64,000 nt of DNA from GCA-2861595 sp035526335 (GTDB taxonomy: Bacteria > Actinomycetota > Acidimicrobiia > Acidimicrobiales > GCA-2861595): positions 7,711-71,710 of the forward strand of contig DATLCN010000014.1 of assembly GCA_035526335.1 (NCBI GenBank), in the 5' to 3' direction. Shown here piece after piece: positions 6,513 to 16,298 of the stretch; positions within the stretch are counted from its first letter, which is position 1, and every line of letters starts with the position of its first letter. A model generated the notes under the pieces. It saw nothing but the letters and a program-made list of their open reading frames with translations, was not told the origin of the DNA and did not search any database. The translations under genes and the position numbers were made by a program.

Positions 6513-9251
6513 TCATCTGCCGTGGCAGAGCTTGAACTTCTTGCCGCTGCCGCAGAAACACGGCTGGTTGCGGCCGAGTTTCTCCTCGGGGGCCTTCACG
6601 ATGGGCGCCCGGGCGACCTCGGCCATGGCGGGGGGCTGGGCGTCCTGCCCGCCGAAGCCCTGCCCGTCGCCGTTGCCGGTGGGCGCGGGTGCCGGCATGG
6701 TGGTGGTCGACAGGTCCTGCACCGGGCCCTCGGGTGCCACGTACTGAGCCTGGTCGAAGTCGGGTTCCTCGGGCTGGTCGCTCAGCACCTCCACATGCAT
6801 CACGTACCGGACGTAGTCGTCGTCGATGCCGGCGATCATCTGGCCGAACATGTCGTAGCCCTCGCGCTGCCAGGCCACCAGAGGGTCCTGCTGGCCCATG
6901 GCCCGGAGGTTGATGCCCTCCCGCAGGTAGTCCATCTCGGCCAGGTGCTCCCGCCACTTCGTGTCGATGATCTGGAGCATGAGCTGGCGTTCCAGATCGC
7001 GCATGGTGTCGACGCCGCCGGGGATCTCCCGCTCGCGCTGCTCGTAGTAGGCCAGCGCCTCGTTCAGCAGGCCCTCGTACACCTGCTCGGAGGAGGTGGC
7101 CTCTCCCAACTCGGCCGGCGTGAACCTGGTCGGGTAGTACAGGCGGACCTCGGCGACGAGGCCCTCGAGGTCCCACTCGTCCTCGTACTCCGAGCCCATG
7201 TGGCCGTCGACGAGCCCGTCTATGGCCGCCATGAGGATCTCTCTGGTCCGATCTCGCAGGTCCTCGCCGTCGAGGATCTGCATGCGCCGGGTGTAGATCA
7301 CCTTGCGCTGCTCGTTCATGACCTCGTCGTACTTGAGGACGTCCTTGCGGATCTCGGCGTTGCGGGCCTCGACGGTGTTCTGGGCCCGCTCGATGGCCTT
7401 GGTGACCATGCGCGCCTCGATGGGCACGTCGTCGGGAAGCGCCTTGTTCATGACCCAGCTCATGGCGCCGGTGGCGAACAGGCGCATGAGCTCGTCCTCG
7501 AGAGAGAGAAAGAAGCGGGTCTGGCCGGGGTCGCCCTGGCGGCCGGAGCGGCCCCGCAGCTGGTTGTCGATGCGGCGGCTCTCGTGGCGCTCGCTGCCGA
7601 GGACGTACAGGCCCCCGAGCTCGCGGATTTTGTCGCCTTCCGCCTTGCACCCGGCGCTGAACTTCGGCAGGAGCTCGGCGATCCGGGCCAGGCCCTCCTC
7701 GCTGTCGGGATCGAGACTTTGGGCGATCACCTCCTGGCGGACCAGACCCTCCGGGTTGCCACCGAGGAGGATGTCGACGCCGCGGCCGGCCATGTTGGTG
7801 GCGACGGTGACGCCATGGAGGCGACCCGCCTGGGCCACGATCTGGGCCTCCCTGGCATGGGCCTTGGCGTTGAGCACCTCGTGGTCGATGCCCCGCTTCT
7901 CGAGCATCCGCGACAGCACCTCGGACTTCTCGACCGAGGCGGTGCCGATGAGTATGGGCTGGCCCTTGGCGTTGCGCTCGGTGACGTCTTCGATCACCGC
8001 GTTGAACTTGGACAGCTCCGATTTGTAGATGAGGTCCCCCATGTCGTCGCGCACCATCGGCCGGTGCGTGGGGATCGGGACCACCGGCAGGTTGTAGGTG
8101 TTGCCGAACTCCGAGGCCTCGGTCTCCGCCGTACCGGTCATGCCCGAAAGTTTCTTGTAGAGCCGGAAGTAGTTCTGCAAGGTGACCGTGGCCCAGGTGT
8201 GGTTCTCCTCCTTGATCTTCACCCGCTCCTTGGCCTCCACGGCCTGGTGGAGCCCGTCGGACCAGCGCCGGCCGTCGAGGATGCGCCCGGTGAACTCGTC
8301 GACGATCTTCACCTCACCGTCGAGCACCACGTAGTCCTTGTCCCGCCGGTACAGCTCCTTGGCCTTCAGGGCGTTCTGGAGCTGGTGGACGTAGCTCACG
8401 GACACGGCGTCGTACATGTTCTCGACGCCGAGCTGCTTCTCGACCTTCTCGATGCCGGCCTCGGTGGGAACGACGGTGCGCTTCTCCTCCTCTACCTCGT
8501 AGTCGACCTCCCTGATGAGGCCCCGGACCACGCCGGCGAACTGGTAGTAGAGGCGGGCCGATTCGGCCGCCGGGCCGCTGATGATGAGCGGCGTTCGGGC
8601 CTCGTCGATCAGGATGGAGTCGACCTCGTCGACGATGGCGAAGTTGTGGCCCCGCTGCACCATGGCCTCCTTGGAGCGCGCCATGTTGTCCCGCAGGTAG
8701 TCGAAGCCGAACTCGGTATTCGTGCCGTAGGTGAGGTCGGAGGCGTAGGCCTGGCGCTTCATCTCCCAGTCGTCCACGTCGGGCACCACCAGTCCCACGG
8801 AGAGACCGAGGAACCGGTGGATGCGGCCCATCCACTCGGAGTCACGCCGGGCCAGATAGTCGTTGACGGTGACGAGGTGCACACCCTTGCCGGAGAGCCC
8901 GTTCAGGTACATGGGCAGTGTGGAGACGAGGGTCTTGCCCTCGCCCGTCTTCATCTCGGCGATCCAGCCGAAGTGCAGGGCGGCGCCACCCATGAGCTGA
9001 ACGTCGAAGTGGCGCTGGCCGATCACGCGCAGGGCGCCTTCGCGCACCACCGCGAAGGCCTCGATCAGCAGCTCGTTGAGATCCTCCCCGTTGTCCAGGC
9101 GCTGCCGGAACTCCGCCGTCTTGTCCCGCAGGCCGTCGTCGGAAAGGGGCTGGATCTCCGGCTCCATGGCGTTGATGTCGGGGACGATCGACTGGAGGGC
9201 CCTGACCTTCTTGCCCTCCCCGGCCCGCAGGATCTTCGAGAAGACACTCAT
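6513..9251 (-). CDS. secA: Preprotein translocase ATPase SecA
   Basis: A 912-residue SecA motor that pushes unfolded preproteins through SecYEG. Walker A appears as EMKTGEGKTLVSTLP, the DEAD-type motif as VDEVDSILIDEARTPLI, and helicase motifs include GTASVEKSE, NMAGRGVDI and LRGRSGRQGDPG. The C-terminus carries the zinc-binding SEC-C motif (CFCGSGKKFKLCHGR) used for SecB or lipid contact. Its size and intact tail fit SecA1-type housekeeping SecA. The ATG at 9251 is preceded by GAGG at proper spacing. A response-regulator gene ends 45 bases upstream, so it may sit at the end of the hpf transcript or have its own promoter in that gap. Confidence 0.97.
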   Translation of the reverse strand: MSVFSKILRAGEGKKVRALQSIVPDINAMEPEIQPLSDDGLRDKTAEFRQRLDNGEDLNELLIEAFAVVREGALRVIGQRHFDVQLMGGAALHFGWIAEMKTGEGKTLVSTLPMYLNGLSGKGVHLVTVNDYLARRDSEWMGRIHRFLGLSVGLVVPDVDDWEMKRQAYASDLTYGTNTEFGFDYLRDNMARSKEAMVQRGHNFAIVDEVDSILIDEARTPLIISGPAAESARLYYQFAGVVRGLIREVDYEVEEEKRTVVPTEAGIEKVEKQLGVENMYDAVSVSYVHQLQNALKAKELYRRDKDYVVLDGEVKIVDEFTGRILDGRRWSDGLHQAVEAKERVKIKEENHTWATVTLQNYFRLYKKLSGMTGTAETEASEFGNTYNLPVVPIPTHRPMVRDDMGDLIYKSELSKFNAVIEDVTERNAKGQPILIGTASVEKSEVLSRMLEKRGIDHEVLNAKAHAREAQIVAQAGRLHGVTVATNMAGRGVDILLGGNPEGLVRQEVIAQSLDPDSEEGLARIAELLPKFSAGCKAEGDKIRELGGLYVLGSERHESRRIDNQLRGRSGRQGDPGQTRFFLSLEDELMRLFATGAMSWVMNKALPDDVPIEARMVTKAIERAQNTVEARNAEIRKDVLKYDEVMNEQRKVIYTRRMQILDGEDLRDRTREILMAAIDGLVDGHMGSEYEDEWDLEGLVAEVRLYYPTRFTPAELGEATSSEQVYEGLLNEALAYYEQREREIPGGVDTMRDLERQLMLQIIDTKWREHLAEMDYLREGINLRAMGQQDPLVAWQREGYDMFGQMIAGIDDDYVRYVMHVEVLSDQPEEPDFDQAQYVAPEGPVQDLSTTTMPAPAPTGNGDGQGFGGQDAQPPAMAEVARAPIVKAPEEKLGRNQPCFCGSGKKFKLCHGR

Positions 9252-9296
9252 GTAGACCTCATCTTACGGCGCCTCGAAGGAGGCACGACCAGGGCC

Positions 9297-10004
9297 CTAG
9301 GTGTCGCGGAGGTCGAGGAGGCGCTCCTTGACGGCGTAGATCACCGCTTCCATGCGGTTGTGCAGGTGCAGCTTCTCCAGGATGTTGCGAACGTGGTTCT
9401 TGACCGTGTTCTCCGAGATGTAAAGGTCCGTGGCGATCTCACGGTTGCTCATGCCCTTGGCCACGAGGCGGAGGACCTCGAGCTCCCGGTTGGTGAGTAC
9501 CGGGCCGGCGAACTGCTGCTTGTCCTCCGCCCGCTTGACAAGGGCGTTGAACTCGTTGAGGAGCTTCGAAGCCATCGACGGCGACAGCAGGCTCTGGCCC
9601 TGCACGACGGCGCGGATCGACTCGGCAACCTCCTCCACCGAGATCTCCTTCAGCAGGTAGCCGTTCGCGCCGGCCTTGATGGCCTCGTAGAGGTCGTCCT
9701 CCTCGTCGCTGACGGTGAGCATCAGGATCTTGGTGGTGGGAACCTCGCTGCGGATCTGGCGGGCGGCCTCGATCCCGTCGAGCTTGGGCATGCGCACGTC
9801 CATGAGCACGACGTCGGGCGCCAGCTCCCGCGCCCGCTCGACCGCCTCCTCGCCGTTCTCCGCCTCGGCCACCACTTCGATGCCCTCCTCGGTGCCCAGC
9901 ACGACGTGCAGGCCCCGCCGGAACAGGGCCTGGTCGTCGGCGATCAGGACACGAATGGCGTCCGCGGGCCGGTCCACAGGACCTCCGATTTCGTTCTCGT
10001 CCAC
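9297..10004 (-). CDS. NarL/LuxR-family response regulator
   Basis: A 235-residue two-component regulator. The receiver domain (about 18-135) has the acidic pair IADDQALF, the phospho-acceptor Asp in VVLMDVRMPK, and the conserved Lys in YLLKEISVEE. The C-terminal LuxR-type helix-turn-helix (about 165-230) contains LTNRELEVLRLVAKG and ISENTVKNHVRNIL. It starts at a GTG with a good ribosome-binding site (TGAGGAGAAGCG). It begins 9 bases after the hpf stop, so it is probably co-transcribed with the ribosome-hibernation factor. No histidine kinase is encoded in the window, so its input is unknown. The linkage to hpf and secA suggests stress or growth-phase control, but that is inference. Confidence 0.92.
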   Translation of the reverse strand: MDENEIGGPVDRPADAIRVLIADDQALFRRGLHVVLGTEEGIEVVAEAENGEEAVERARELAPDVVLMDVRMPKLDGIEAARQIRSEVPTTKILMLTVSDEEDDLYEAIKAGANGYLLKEISVEEVAESIRAVVQGQSLLSPSMASKLLNEFNALVKRAEDKQQFAGPVLTNRELEVLRLVAKGMSNREIATDLYISENTVKNHVRNILEKLHLHNRMEAVIYAVKERLLDLRDT

Positions 10005-10013
10005 CGCTTCTCC

Positions 10014-10556
10014 TCAGGTGCCTTCGATTAGGCCGACATGGCCGTCGTGGCGACGGTAGACGACGCACGCGACGCTCGTCTCGGCGTCGGTGAACAGGAA
10101 GAAGGAGTGGCCGAGCAGCTCCATCTGGAGCGACGCCTCCTCCGCGGTCATGGGCTTGATGGCGAACTGCTTCGTGCGGACGATCTGGGGTTCGCCGGCC
10201 TCCTCCTCCGCGGTGGGCGACGTGCCGTTCAGCTGCACGGGCCGGCGGGGGTGGGACCGGCCGAGCAGCTTGCCCTTCAACCGGGCCAACCGGTGCTCGA
10301 GCTTCTCCACCACCCGGTCCACCGCCAGCAGGATCTCCGGCGCCGACGCCCGTGCCCGAACCACGTGGCCGTGGCCGTGGAGGGTGACCTCGCAGACCTC
10401 CTTGTCGGCGATGCGGGGGTTGCGCTCCTCGATGAACCGCACCTCGGCCCGCTCCATCCCCTCGAGGAAGCGCTGCAGGCGAACGAGCTTCTCGCCGACG
10501 GCATTCTTCAACGACTCCGACACATCGACGTTTCGTCCGCGAATGGCGATCTCCAC
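10014..10556 (-). CDS. hpf: Long-form ribosome hibernation promoting factor
   Basis: A 180-residue protein of the HPF/RaiA family. The N-terminal S30AE domain (about 1-100) opens with MEIAIRGRNVDVSESLKNAV and binds the small subunit. A linker follows, and the C-terminal dimerisation domain (about 125-180; KQFAIKPMTAEEASLQMELL then FLFTDAETS and VVYRR) defines the long type that makes 100S ribosome dimers. GTG start with a strong GGAAGGGGA site upstream. It is flanked by comF and secA in the order known from mycobacteria, with a response regulator inserted between hpf and secA. Confidence 0.94.
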   Translation of the reverse strand: MEIAIRGRNVDVSESLKNAVGEKLVRLQRFLEGMERAEVRFIEERNPRIADKEVCEVTLHGHGHVVRARASAPEILLAVDRVVEKLEHRLARLKGKLLGRSHPRRPVQLNGTSPTAEEEAGEPQIVRTKQFAIKPMTAEEASLQMELLGHSFFLFTDAETSVACVVYRRHDGHVGLIEGT

Positions 10557-10604
10557 GAAGTCCCCTTCCGGTAGTGAACCGAGTGTAGGGCTAGCGCCAG
10601 CGCG

Positions 10605-10832
10605 CTAGGGGACCAGGCGGCCGGCGTAGCAGCGGATCAGTTCCGCAGCCACTTCGTCGGCCCTGCACCACTGTGGGGACGCCAGCAGAGTGCGTCCCCG
10701 ACAGACCGCCTCATCGCGGATCGAGGGAGAGGCCAGCACGACGGCGATGGCGCGATCGAGCACACTTTTCTCGCCAGGAGCGAGGGTGCCGCCGGAGGTC
10801 CGGGGGCCGGCGGTATTCGCGTCCGTTTGCAT
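10605..10832 (-). CDS. Small conserved-looking protein, possibly FlgM-like
   Basis: A 75-residue soluble protein lying between comF and hpf, in the same direction. The N-terminal 25 residues look disordered; the rest reads as two helices (SVLDRAIAVVLASPSIRDEA and ADEVAAELIRCYAGRL). The helix pair with a 'regular spacing then AEEVA' pattern resembles FlgM-type anti-sigma factors, but this is a weak resemblance from memory and no flagellar genes are visible. It starts at an ATG with no convincing ribosome-binding site. It could also be a lineage-specific small protein. Confidence 0.55.
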   Translation of the reverse strand: MQTDANTAGPRTSGGTLAPGEKSVLDRAIAVVLASPSIRDEAVCRGRTLLASPQWCRADEVAAELIRCYAGRLVP

Positions 10833-10920
10833 GTATCCAACCCATCGGACGACCCGGCGCCGGCCTTGAGTGGGGGGCGGAAATACCTCTTCGCGAACTA
10901 TTGCCTTCTCTTGCGACGGC

Positions 10921-11502
10921 TCATCGAGACCGTTGGGCCGCGCTGACGGCGTGCACGGTGCCGGCGCCGGCCTGGCGGAGCGCGCTCGCGGCAGCGGCCA
11001 TGGTCGCCCCGGTGGTCACGACATCGTCGACGAGCAGGACACGGTGCGGTGGGCGCCAGAACCGTACGCTCAGCTCCGGCCCCTGCAGCCGCTCCGAGCG
11101 GGAGCGGCCGGTCTGGGGTGGGCCCTCTTGGCGCCGGAGAAGACGCCGGCACGGACGATGCAGCCTGGCGGCCACGGCCGAGGCCAGGAGCCTCCCCTGG
11201 TCGAACCCCCGCTGGCGGCGCCGGCTCGGCGTGGTGGGCACCCAGGTGACCACGTCCACCTCCCCCGGCTCGACCAGGGCGGCCATCCCGCCCGCCAGCC
11301 AGGCCAACGCCGATCGGGCGTTGCGGTACTTGAGACGGGCGACGATCTCCCGGCCGGCGCCCTCGTAGCGCATCAGTGCCGCGAACGAGTCGAGACCGGC
11401 CGGCGCCGGCGCCTCTGCAACGAAGCGAACCAGGGCGCGACACCGCTCGCACGGCGCCGGCCCCGGGCTTCCGCAGGCGGGGCAAACGGTGGGCAGCAGC
11501 AC
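10921..11502 (-). CDS. ComF-family phosphoribosyltransferase-like protein
   Basis: A 193-residue protein with the ComF layout. A zinc-ribbon-like start with two CxxC pairs (CPACGSPGPAPCERC) is followed by a PRTase type I domain whose PRPP loop is VLLVDDVVTTGATM and whose upstream motif is SRRRQRGFDQGRLLA. ComF proteins assist DNA uptake in competent bacteria, but most actinobacterial copies are uncharacterised. Start is the GTG at 11502, immediately before LLPTVCPACG; the open frame continues upstream as non-protein-like text. It precedes the small protein gene and hpf in one direction and probably shares their transcript. Confidence 0.85.
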   Translation of the reverse strand: MLLPTVCPACGSPGPAPCERCRALVRFVAEAPAPAGLDSFAALMRYEGAGREIVARLKYRNARSALAWLAGGMAALVEPGEVDVVTWVPTTPSRRRQRGFDQGRLLASAVAARLHRPCRRLLRRQEGPPQTGRSRSERLQGPELSVRFWRPPHRVLLVDDVVTTGATMAAAASALRQAGAGTVHAVSAAQRSR

Positions 11503-11566
11503 CCCCCGATGATGCCATCGCGGTGTGACGGCACGGGTGAAGGTGCCGGCGGTCAGGTGCCGGCGG

Positions 11567-12826
<1,260 letters not shown>

Positions 12827-12831
12827 GGTGC

Positions 12832-13878
12832 TCAACCTTCTCCTAGTTGTCGCTTGAGTTCTTCGAGGGTGGGGACAGGGCCCGGATCGATACCTTCATT
12901 GGCCGCCAGGTGGAGCGAGACGTAGTCACCGAAGAGGATGAGGTCGAACAGCTGGGCCAGCTCGCCCTCCCCCTCGGCCCGCACCTCCTCGATGCCGGCG
13001 ACCACCTCGCGGATCGTGTCGGTCACCAGCTCGAAGCGACGCTGGATCTGGGGGTGTTCCTCGTCGTGGCGCAGCATGACGACGGTCATGACCTGACGGG
13101 TGACGTCGCCGTGCTGGCCCCAACCCTGGACCTCGTTGTGACACAGTTCGGGCTGCACCGACCAGAACGCCGGCGCGTTTACGTTCTCGTTGATCTGGGT
13201 CTTCCACCGTTGGGCGGCGGCGGAGCCGAGTGCGCCGGACGAGTGCACCAGCGGGATCGTCCGGCCGATGCGCCGTGCCACCTCGGCCGCCTCGCTCCTG
13301 GGCCCCTCGAGCTGGTCCCGTCGGCTCTTGAGCTGTTGGACAGCCAGGTCGATCCACTGGCTGGCGCCGGGAAAGAGCCCGATCTGCTCGAGCATGACCA
13401 GCGGTGGGACGGCCATGGCGCCGAGACCGGTACGGGGCTGGGGAAGGGTGGTGGGAAGGCTGACCACCGGCGATCCCCAGGAGGATGCCAGCTTGGCCAG
13501 CTTGCCGCCGCTGGTGACGACCACGACCCGTGCACCCTCCACCGCGGCGTCGGTGGCAGCCTCGATCGTCTCCTCGGTGTTGCCCGAGAACGACACCGCG
13601 AACACCAGCGTCCCCTCGCCGACGAACGCCGGCAGGGTGTACGACTTGTTGACCACCACGGGAACGGGCATGAACGGCCCTGCGGCGGCCATGAGGATGT
13701 CGCCGGCGATGCCGCTGCCGCCCATTCCGAGGACCACGACGTTCTCCACCCACTCCCGATCGGGGAGCCCGTCCACACCGCGGGCCTCCCGGGCGGCCGT
13801 CTCGACCTGCTCGGGCAGGGAAGCGGTGGCCTCCCAGATCCCCTGGGTGTCGAGGCGCTTGGCGGTCTCGGCGCTCAC
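12832..13878 (-). CDS. Bifunctional phosphoglucose/phosphomannose isomerase (SIS domain)
   Basis: A 348-residue protein with two SIS folds. The first has GMGGSGIAGDI and the phosphate-binding FSGNTEETIEA. The second carries the catalytic Glu in TQINENVNAPAF and the isomerase motif ELCHNEVQGW. This is the archaeal/actinobacterial isomerase type that interconverts fructose-6-P with glucose-6-P and mannose-6-P. Next to a phosphomannomutase, it would feed mannose-1-P for GDP-mannose synthesis. Its GTG start overlaps the Trm112-like stop by 4 bases (GTGA), so the genes are translationally coupled. Confidence 0.9.
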   Translation of the reverse strand: MSAETAKRLDTQGIWEATASLPEQVETAAREARGVDGLPDREWVENVVVLGMGGSGIAGDILMAAAGPFMPVPVVVNKSYTLPAFVGEGTLVFAVSFSGNTEETIEAATDAAVEGARVVVVTSGGKLAKLASSWGSPVVSLPTTLPQPRTGLGAMAVPPLVMLEQIGLFPGASQWIDLAVQQLKSRRDQLEGPRSEAAEVARRIGRTIPLVHSSGALGSAAAQRWKTQINENVNAPAFWSVQPELCHNEVQGWGQHGDVTRQVMTVVMLRHDEEHPQIQRRFELVTDTIREVVAGIEEVRAEGEGELAQLFDLILFGDYVSLHLAANEGIDPGPVPTLEELKRQLGEG

Positions 13879-14132
13879 CGGGCCGGCTCCGCCTGCCCCG
13901 GATCGAATGTAGGGCCGATGCCCTCGGCCTCGGCCTTGGCCACGAGACGCTCGTGCTCCTCGTCGCCGACCGTCTCGGCCTCGTCGATGAGCATGATCGG
14001 GATGTCGTCCCGGATCCCGTAGCGACGCCGGAGCCGGGGGTTGTAGAGGCTGTTCTCGTCGGCCATGTACAGAAGCGGGCCCTTGTCCTCGGGACAGGCC
14101 AGGATCTCCAGGAGCTTCGGATTGACGGGCAC
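13875..14132 (-). CDS. Trm112-like zinc-binding small protein
   Basis: An 85-residue protein beginning VNPKLLEILACPEDKGPLLY, the signature of the Trm112/YcaR family, small partners that stabilise methyltransferases in other organisms. Only one cysteine of the usual CxxC is kept (ACPEDKG), as in many bacterial members that no longer bind zinc. The C-terminus has IPIMLIDEAE, the other family hallmark. The start is a GTG one base after the manB stop, and the stop overlaps the isomerase start by 4 bases. It is thus locked in a mannose-phosphate operon whose connection to it is unexplained. Confidence 0.82.
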   Translation of the reverse strand: MPVNPKLLEILACPEDKGPLLYMADENSLYNPRLRRRYGIRDDIPIMLIDEAETVGDEEHERLVAKAEAEGIGPTFDPGQAEPAR

Positions 14133-14133
14133 G

Positions 14134-15483
14134 TCAGGAATCCTGGCCCATGTTGCCGAGCACCTCGCGCATGTGGGCATCGCACTCCTCGCGGGTGGGA
14201 GCCTCGAGGTTGAGCCGGAGCAGGGGTTCGGTGTTCGACGCCCGGAGGTTGAACCACCAGTCGCCGAGATCGACGGTGAGCCCATCCGTGCGATCGTGTG
14301 CCGCGCCGGCATAAGCGGCGGCGACCCGCTCCAGGGCGGCCACCGGGTCGTCCACCACGCTGTTGACCTCGCCCGAGTTGGCGTAGCGCTCGAATGGCTT
14401 ACGCAGCTCGGACAGGGGCTGGCCGGCCTTGCTCATCAGCTCGAGCACGAGGACGGCGGCGATCAGTCCCGAGTCAGCCCGGTAGTTGTCCCGGAAGTAG
14501 TAGTGGCCCGAGTGCTCGCCCCCGAACACCGCGCCGGTCTCGGCCATGACGGTCTTGATGAACGAATGGCCCACCCTCGTACGCACGGGCGTGCCGCCGT
14601 TCTCCCGGATGATCTCCGGCACCGCCTTGGAGCAGATGAGGTTGTAGATCACGGTGCCGCCGGGGTTCTTCTCGAGCATGGTCTTTGCCACCATCGAGGT
14701 GGTGAGGGAGCCGGAGAGGGGCTGGGCTCTTTCGTCCACCAGGAAGACGCGGTCGGCGTCGCCGTCGAAGGCGAGGCCGACGTCGGCCTTCGTGTCCAGC
14801 ACCCGGGCCTGCAGGTCCTTCAGGTTCTCGGGCTGGATGGGATCCGCGGGGTGGTTGGGAAAGGTCCCGTCCAGCTCGGAGAACAGCACCTCGAGCTCGA
14901 AGGGGAGGCCGTCGAACACCGGAGGGACCACGAGGCCACCCATGCCGTTGGCGGTGTCGGCCACGACCTTGAGCGGGCGCAGTGACGACGGGTCGACGAA
15001 CGAGCGGACGTGGTCGGCGTAGAGACCGATCAGATCCTGCCGCGTGATCTCGCCCGTCGTGGATGCGCGGGACCCGGGGGGGTCGGCAACCAGCGCCTTG
15101 ATGTCGGCCAGGCCGGTGTCCTGGCCGACGGGGCTGGCGCCGGCCAGGCAGAACTTGATGCCGTTGTAGCTGGCCGGGTTGTGGGAGGCGGTGAACATGG
15201 CGGCCGGTGCGTCGAGGTGGCCGGCGGCAAAATAAGCGAGGTCGGTGGAGGCCAGACCAAGGTCGACCACGTCCACGCCCTGCTCGGTGGCGCCGGCGCA
15301 GAACGCCTCGGTGAGGTCGACTCCAGAAGGGCGCATGTCCCGCGCCACGAGGATCCGTGGCGACTTGGCGAACAGTGCGAAGGCGGTCCCGATCCGACGC
15401 GCCACCTCGGCATCCCACTGGTCGGGGACCACCCCTCGCACGTCGTAGGCCTTGAAGATGGCATCGAGGTCGATGGGCGGCAC
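14134..15483 (-). CDS. manB: Phosphomannomutase/phosphoglucomutase
   Basis: A 449-residue alpha-D-phosphohexomutase. The phosphoserine loop is FTASHNPASYNGIK, the magnesium loop is AFDGDADRVFLV, the sugar-specificity loop is GGEHSGHYYF, and the phosphate-binding C-terminal motif is RASNTEPLLRLN. All four domains are complete. It converts mannose-6-P to mannose-1-P (and probably the glucose pair), supplying the GDP-mannose pathway whose pyrophosphorylase candidate is at 36999-38075. It is first in a four-gene operon (manB, Trm112, SIS isomerase, ahcY). The start is a GTG at 15483. A divergent glycosyltransferase begins 104 bases away. Confidence 0.95.
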   Translation of the reverse strand: MPPIDLDAIFKAYDVRGVVPDQWDAEVARRIGTAFALFAKSPRILVARDMRPSGVDLTEAFCAGATEQGVDVVDLGLASTDLAYFAAGHLDAPAAMFTASHNPASYNGIKFCLAGASPVGQDTGLADIKALVADPPGSRASTTGEITRQDLIGLYADHVRSFVDPSSLRPLKVVADTANGMGGLVVPPVFDGLPFELEVLFSELDGTFPNHPADPIQPENLKDLQARVLDTKADVGLAFDGDADRVFLVDERAQPLSGSLTTSMVAKTMLEKNPGGTVIYNLICSKAVPEIIRENGGTPVRTRVGHSFIKTVMAETGAVFGGEHSGHYYFRDNYRADSGLIAAVLVLELMSKAGQPLSELRKPFERYANSGEVNSVVDDPVAALERVAAAYAGAAHDRTDGLTVDLGDWWFNLRASNTEPLLRLNLEAPTREECDAHMREVLGNMGQDS

Positions 15484-15587
15484 GGGTGGTCAGCCTAGCC
15501 GTCGGGGCCGTGCGTTTCCCCGGGGCCGGAGCCCCGTGCCTTCCCTCGCCCAAAGGGGCCGAAGAGCAATGTCGGCGATAGTGGGTC

Positions 15588-16298
15588 GTGCTCTCTGTGG
15601 TGATACCAGCGTTCAACGAGGCCGACTTCCTGCGCCCCGCGGTCGAGGAGGTGGTGGCCGGTCTGCGGCGTCGCGGCCGCGAGACCGAGGTCCTCGTGGT
15701 CGAGAACGGCTCCACCGACGCCACCGAGGCAGTGGCACGGGAGCTCGAGACGGAGCTGGCCGAGGTGCGGACGCTGTCGCTCCCGAGCCCCGACTACGGC
15801 GCCGCCCTCCGGGCCGGGCTCCTCGACGCCAAGGGTGACGTCGTCGTCAACTTCGACGTCGATTACTTCGACCTGGACTTCCTGGAACGGGCCGTCGACC
15901 TGATCCACGACGACGGCGGACCGGTGATCGTGGTCGCCAGCAAGCGCGGCGCCGGCGCCGACGACCAGCGGGCCTTCGGCCGCCGGCTGATCACTTCGGT
16001 GTTCGGGGCGGTCCTGAGGTTCGGCTTCGGCCTCAAGGTCTCCGACACCCATGGGATGAAGGCGATGAGGCGGTCGTCGCTGTCAGGGGTCGTCGAGGCC
16101 TGCCGGTTCGGCACCGACCTTTTCGACACCGAGCTGCTCCTCCGGGCCGAGCGGGCCGGGCTGGCCGTGGCCGAGGTCCCCGTCGTGGTCTCCGAGTCGC
16201 GCCCGTCGCGCACGCCGATCCTCCGGCGTGCCGTCAGGACCGTAGGGGGCCTCGTGCGCCTCCGGATCGCCCTCTGGAACGAACGCCGGCACAGCTGA
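15588..16298 (+). CDS. GT2 family glycosyltransferase, dolichyl-phosphate-mannose-synthase-like
   Basis: A 236-residue cytosolic GT-A enzyme without membrane helices. It starts VVIPAFNEADFL, has ENGSTDATE for nucleotide binding, and shows a metal-binding FDVDYFD (DxD) near residue 86. The arrangement and length resemble polyprenyl-phosphate mannose/glucose synthases, but the acceptor cannot be read. It is divergent from manB. Its last 216 bases overlap, in antisense and exactly in codon register, the end of the large membrane protein gene on the other strand. The start is a GTG at 15588. Confidence 0.88.
   Translation: MLSVVIPAFNEADFLRPAVEEVVAGLRRRGRETEVLVVENGSTDATEAVARELETELAEVRTLSLPSPDYGAALRAGLLDAKGDVVVNFDVDYFDLDFLERAVDLIHDDGGPVIVVASKRGAGADDQRAFGRRLITSVFGAVLRFGFGLKVSDTHGMKAMRRSSLSGVVEACRFGTDLFDTELLLRAERAGLAVAEVPVVVSESRPSRTPILRRAVRTVGGLVRLRIALWNERRHS

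Noticed and set aside
6168..10031. A very long plus-strand open frame (1287 codons) opposite secA and its neighbours
   Set aside because: It is the antisense shadow of secA, the response regulator and prfB in codon register. Stop codons are rare there because their complements are rare Leu/Ser codons at high GC. The protein is His/Leu/Asp-rich with no domain.
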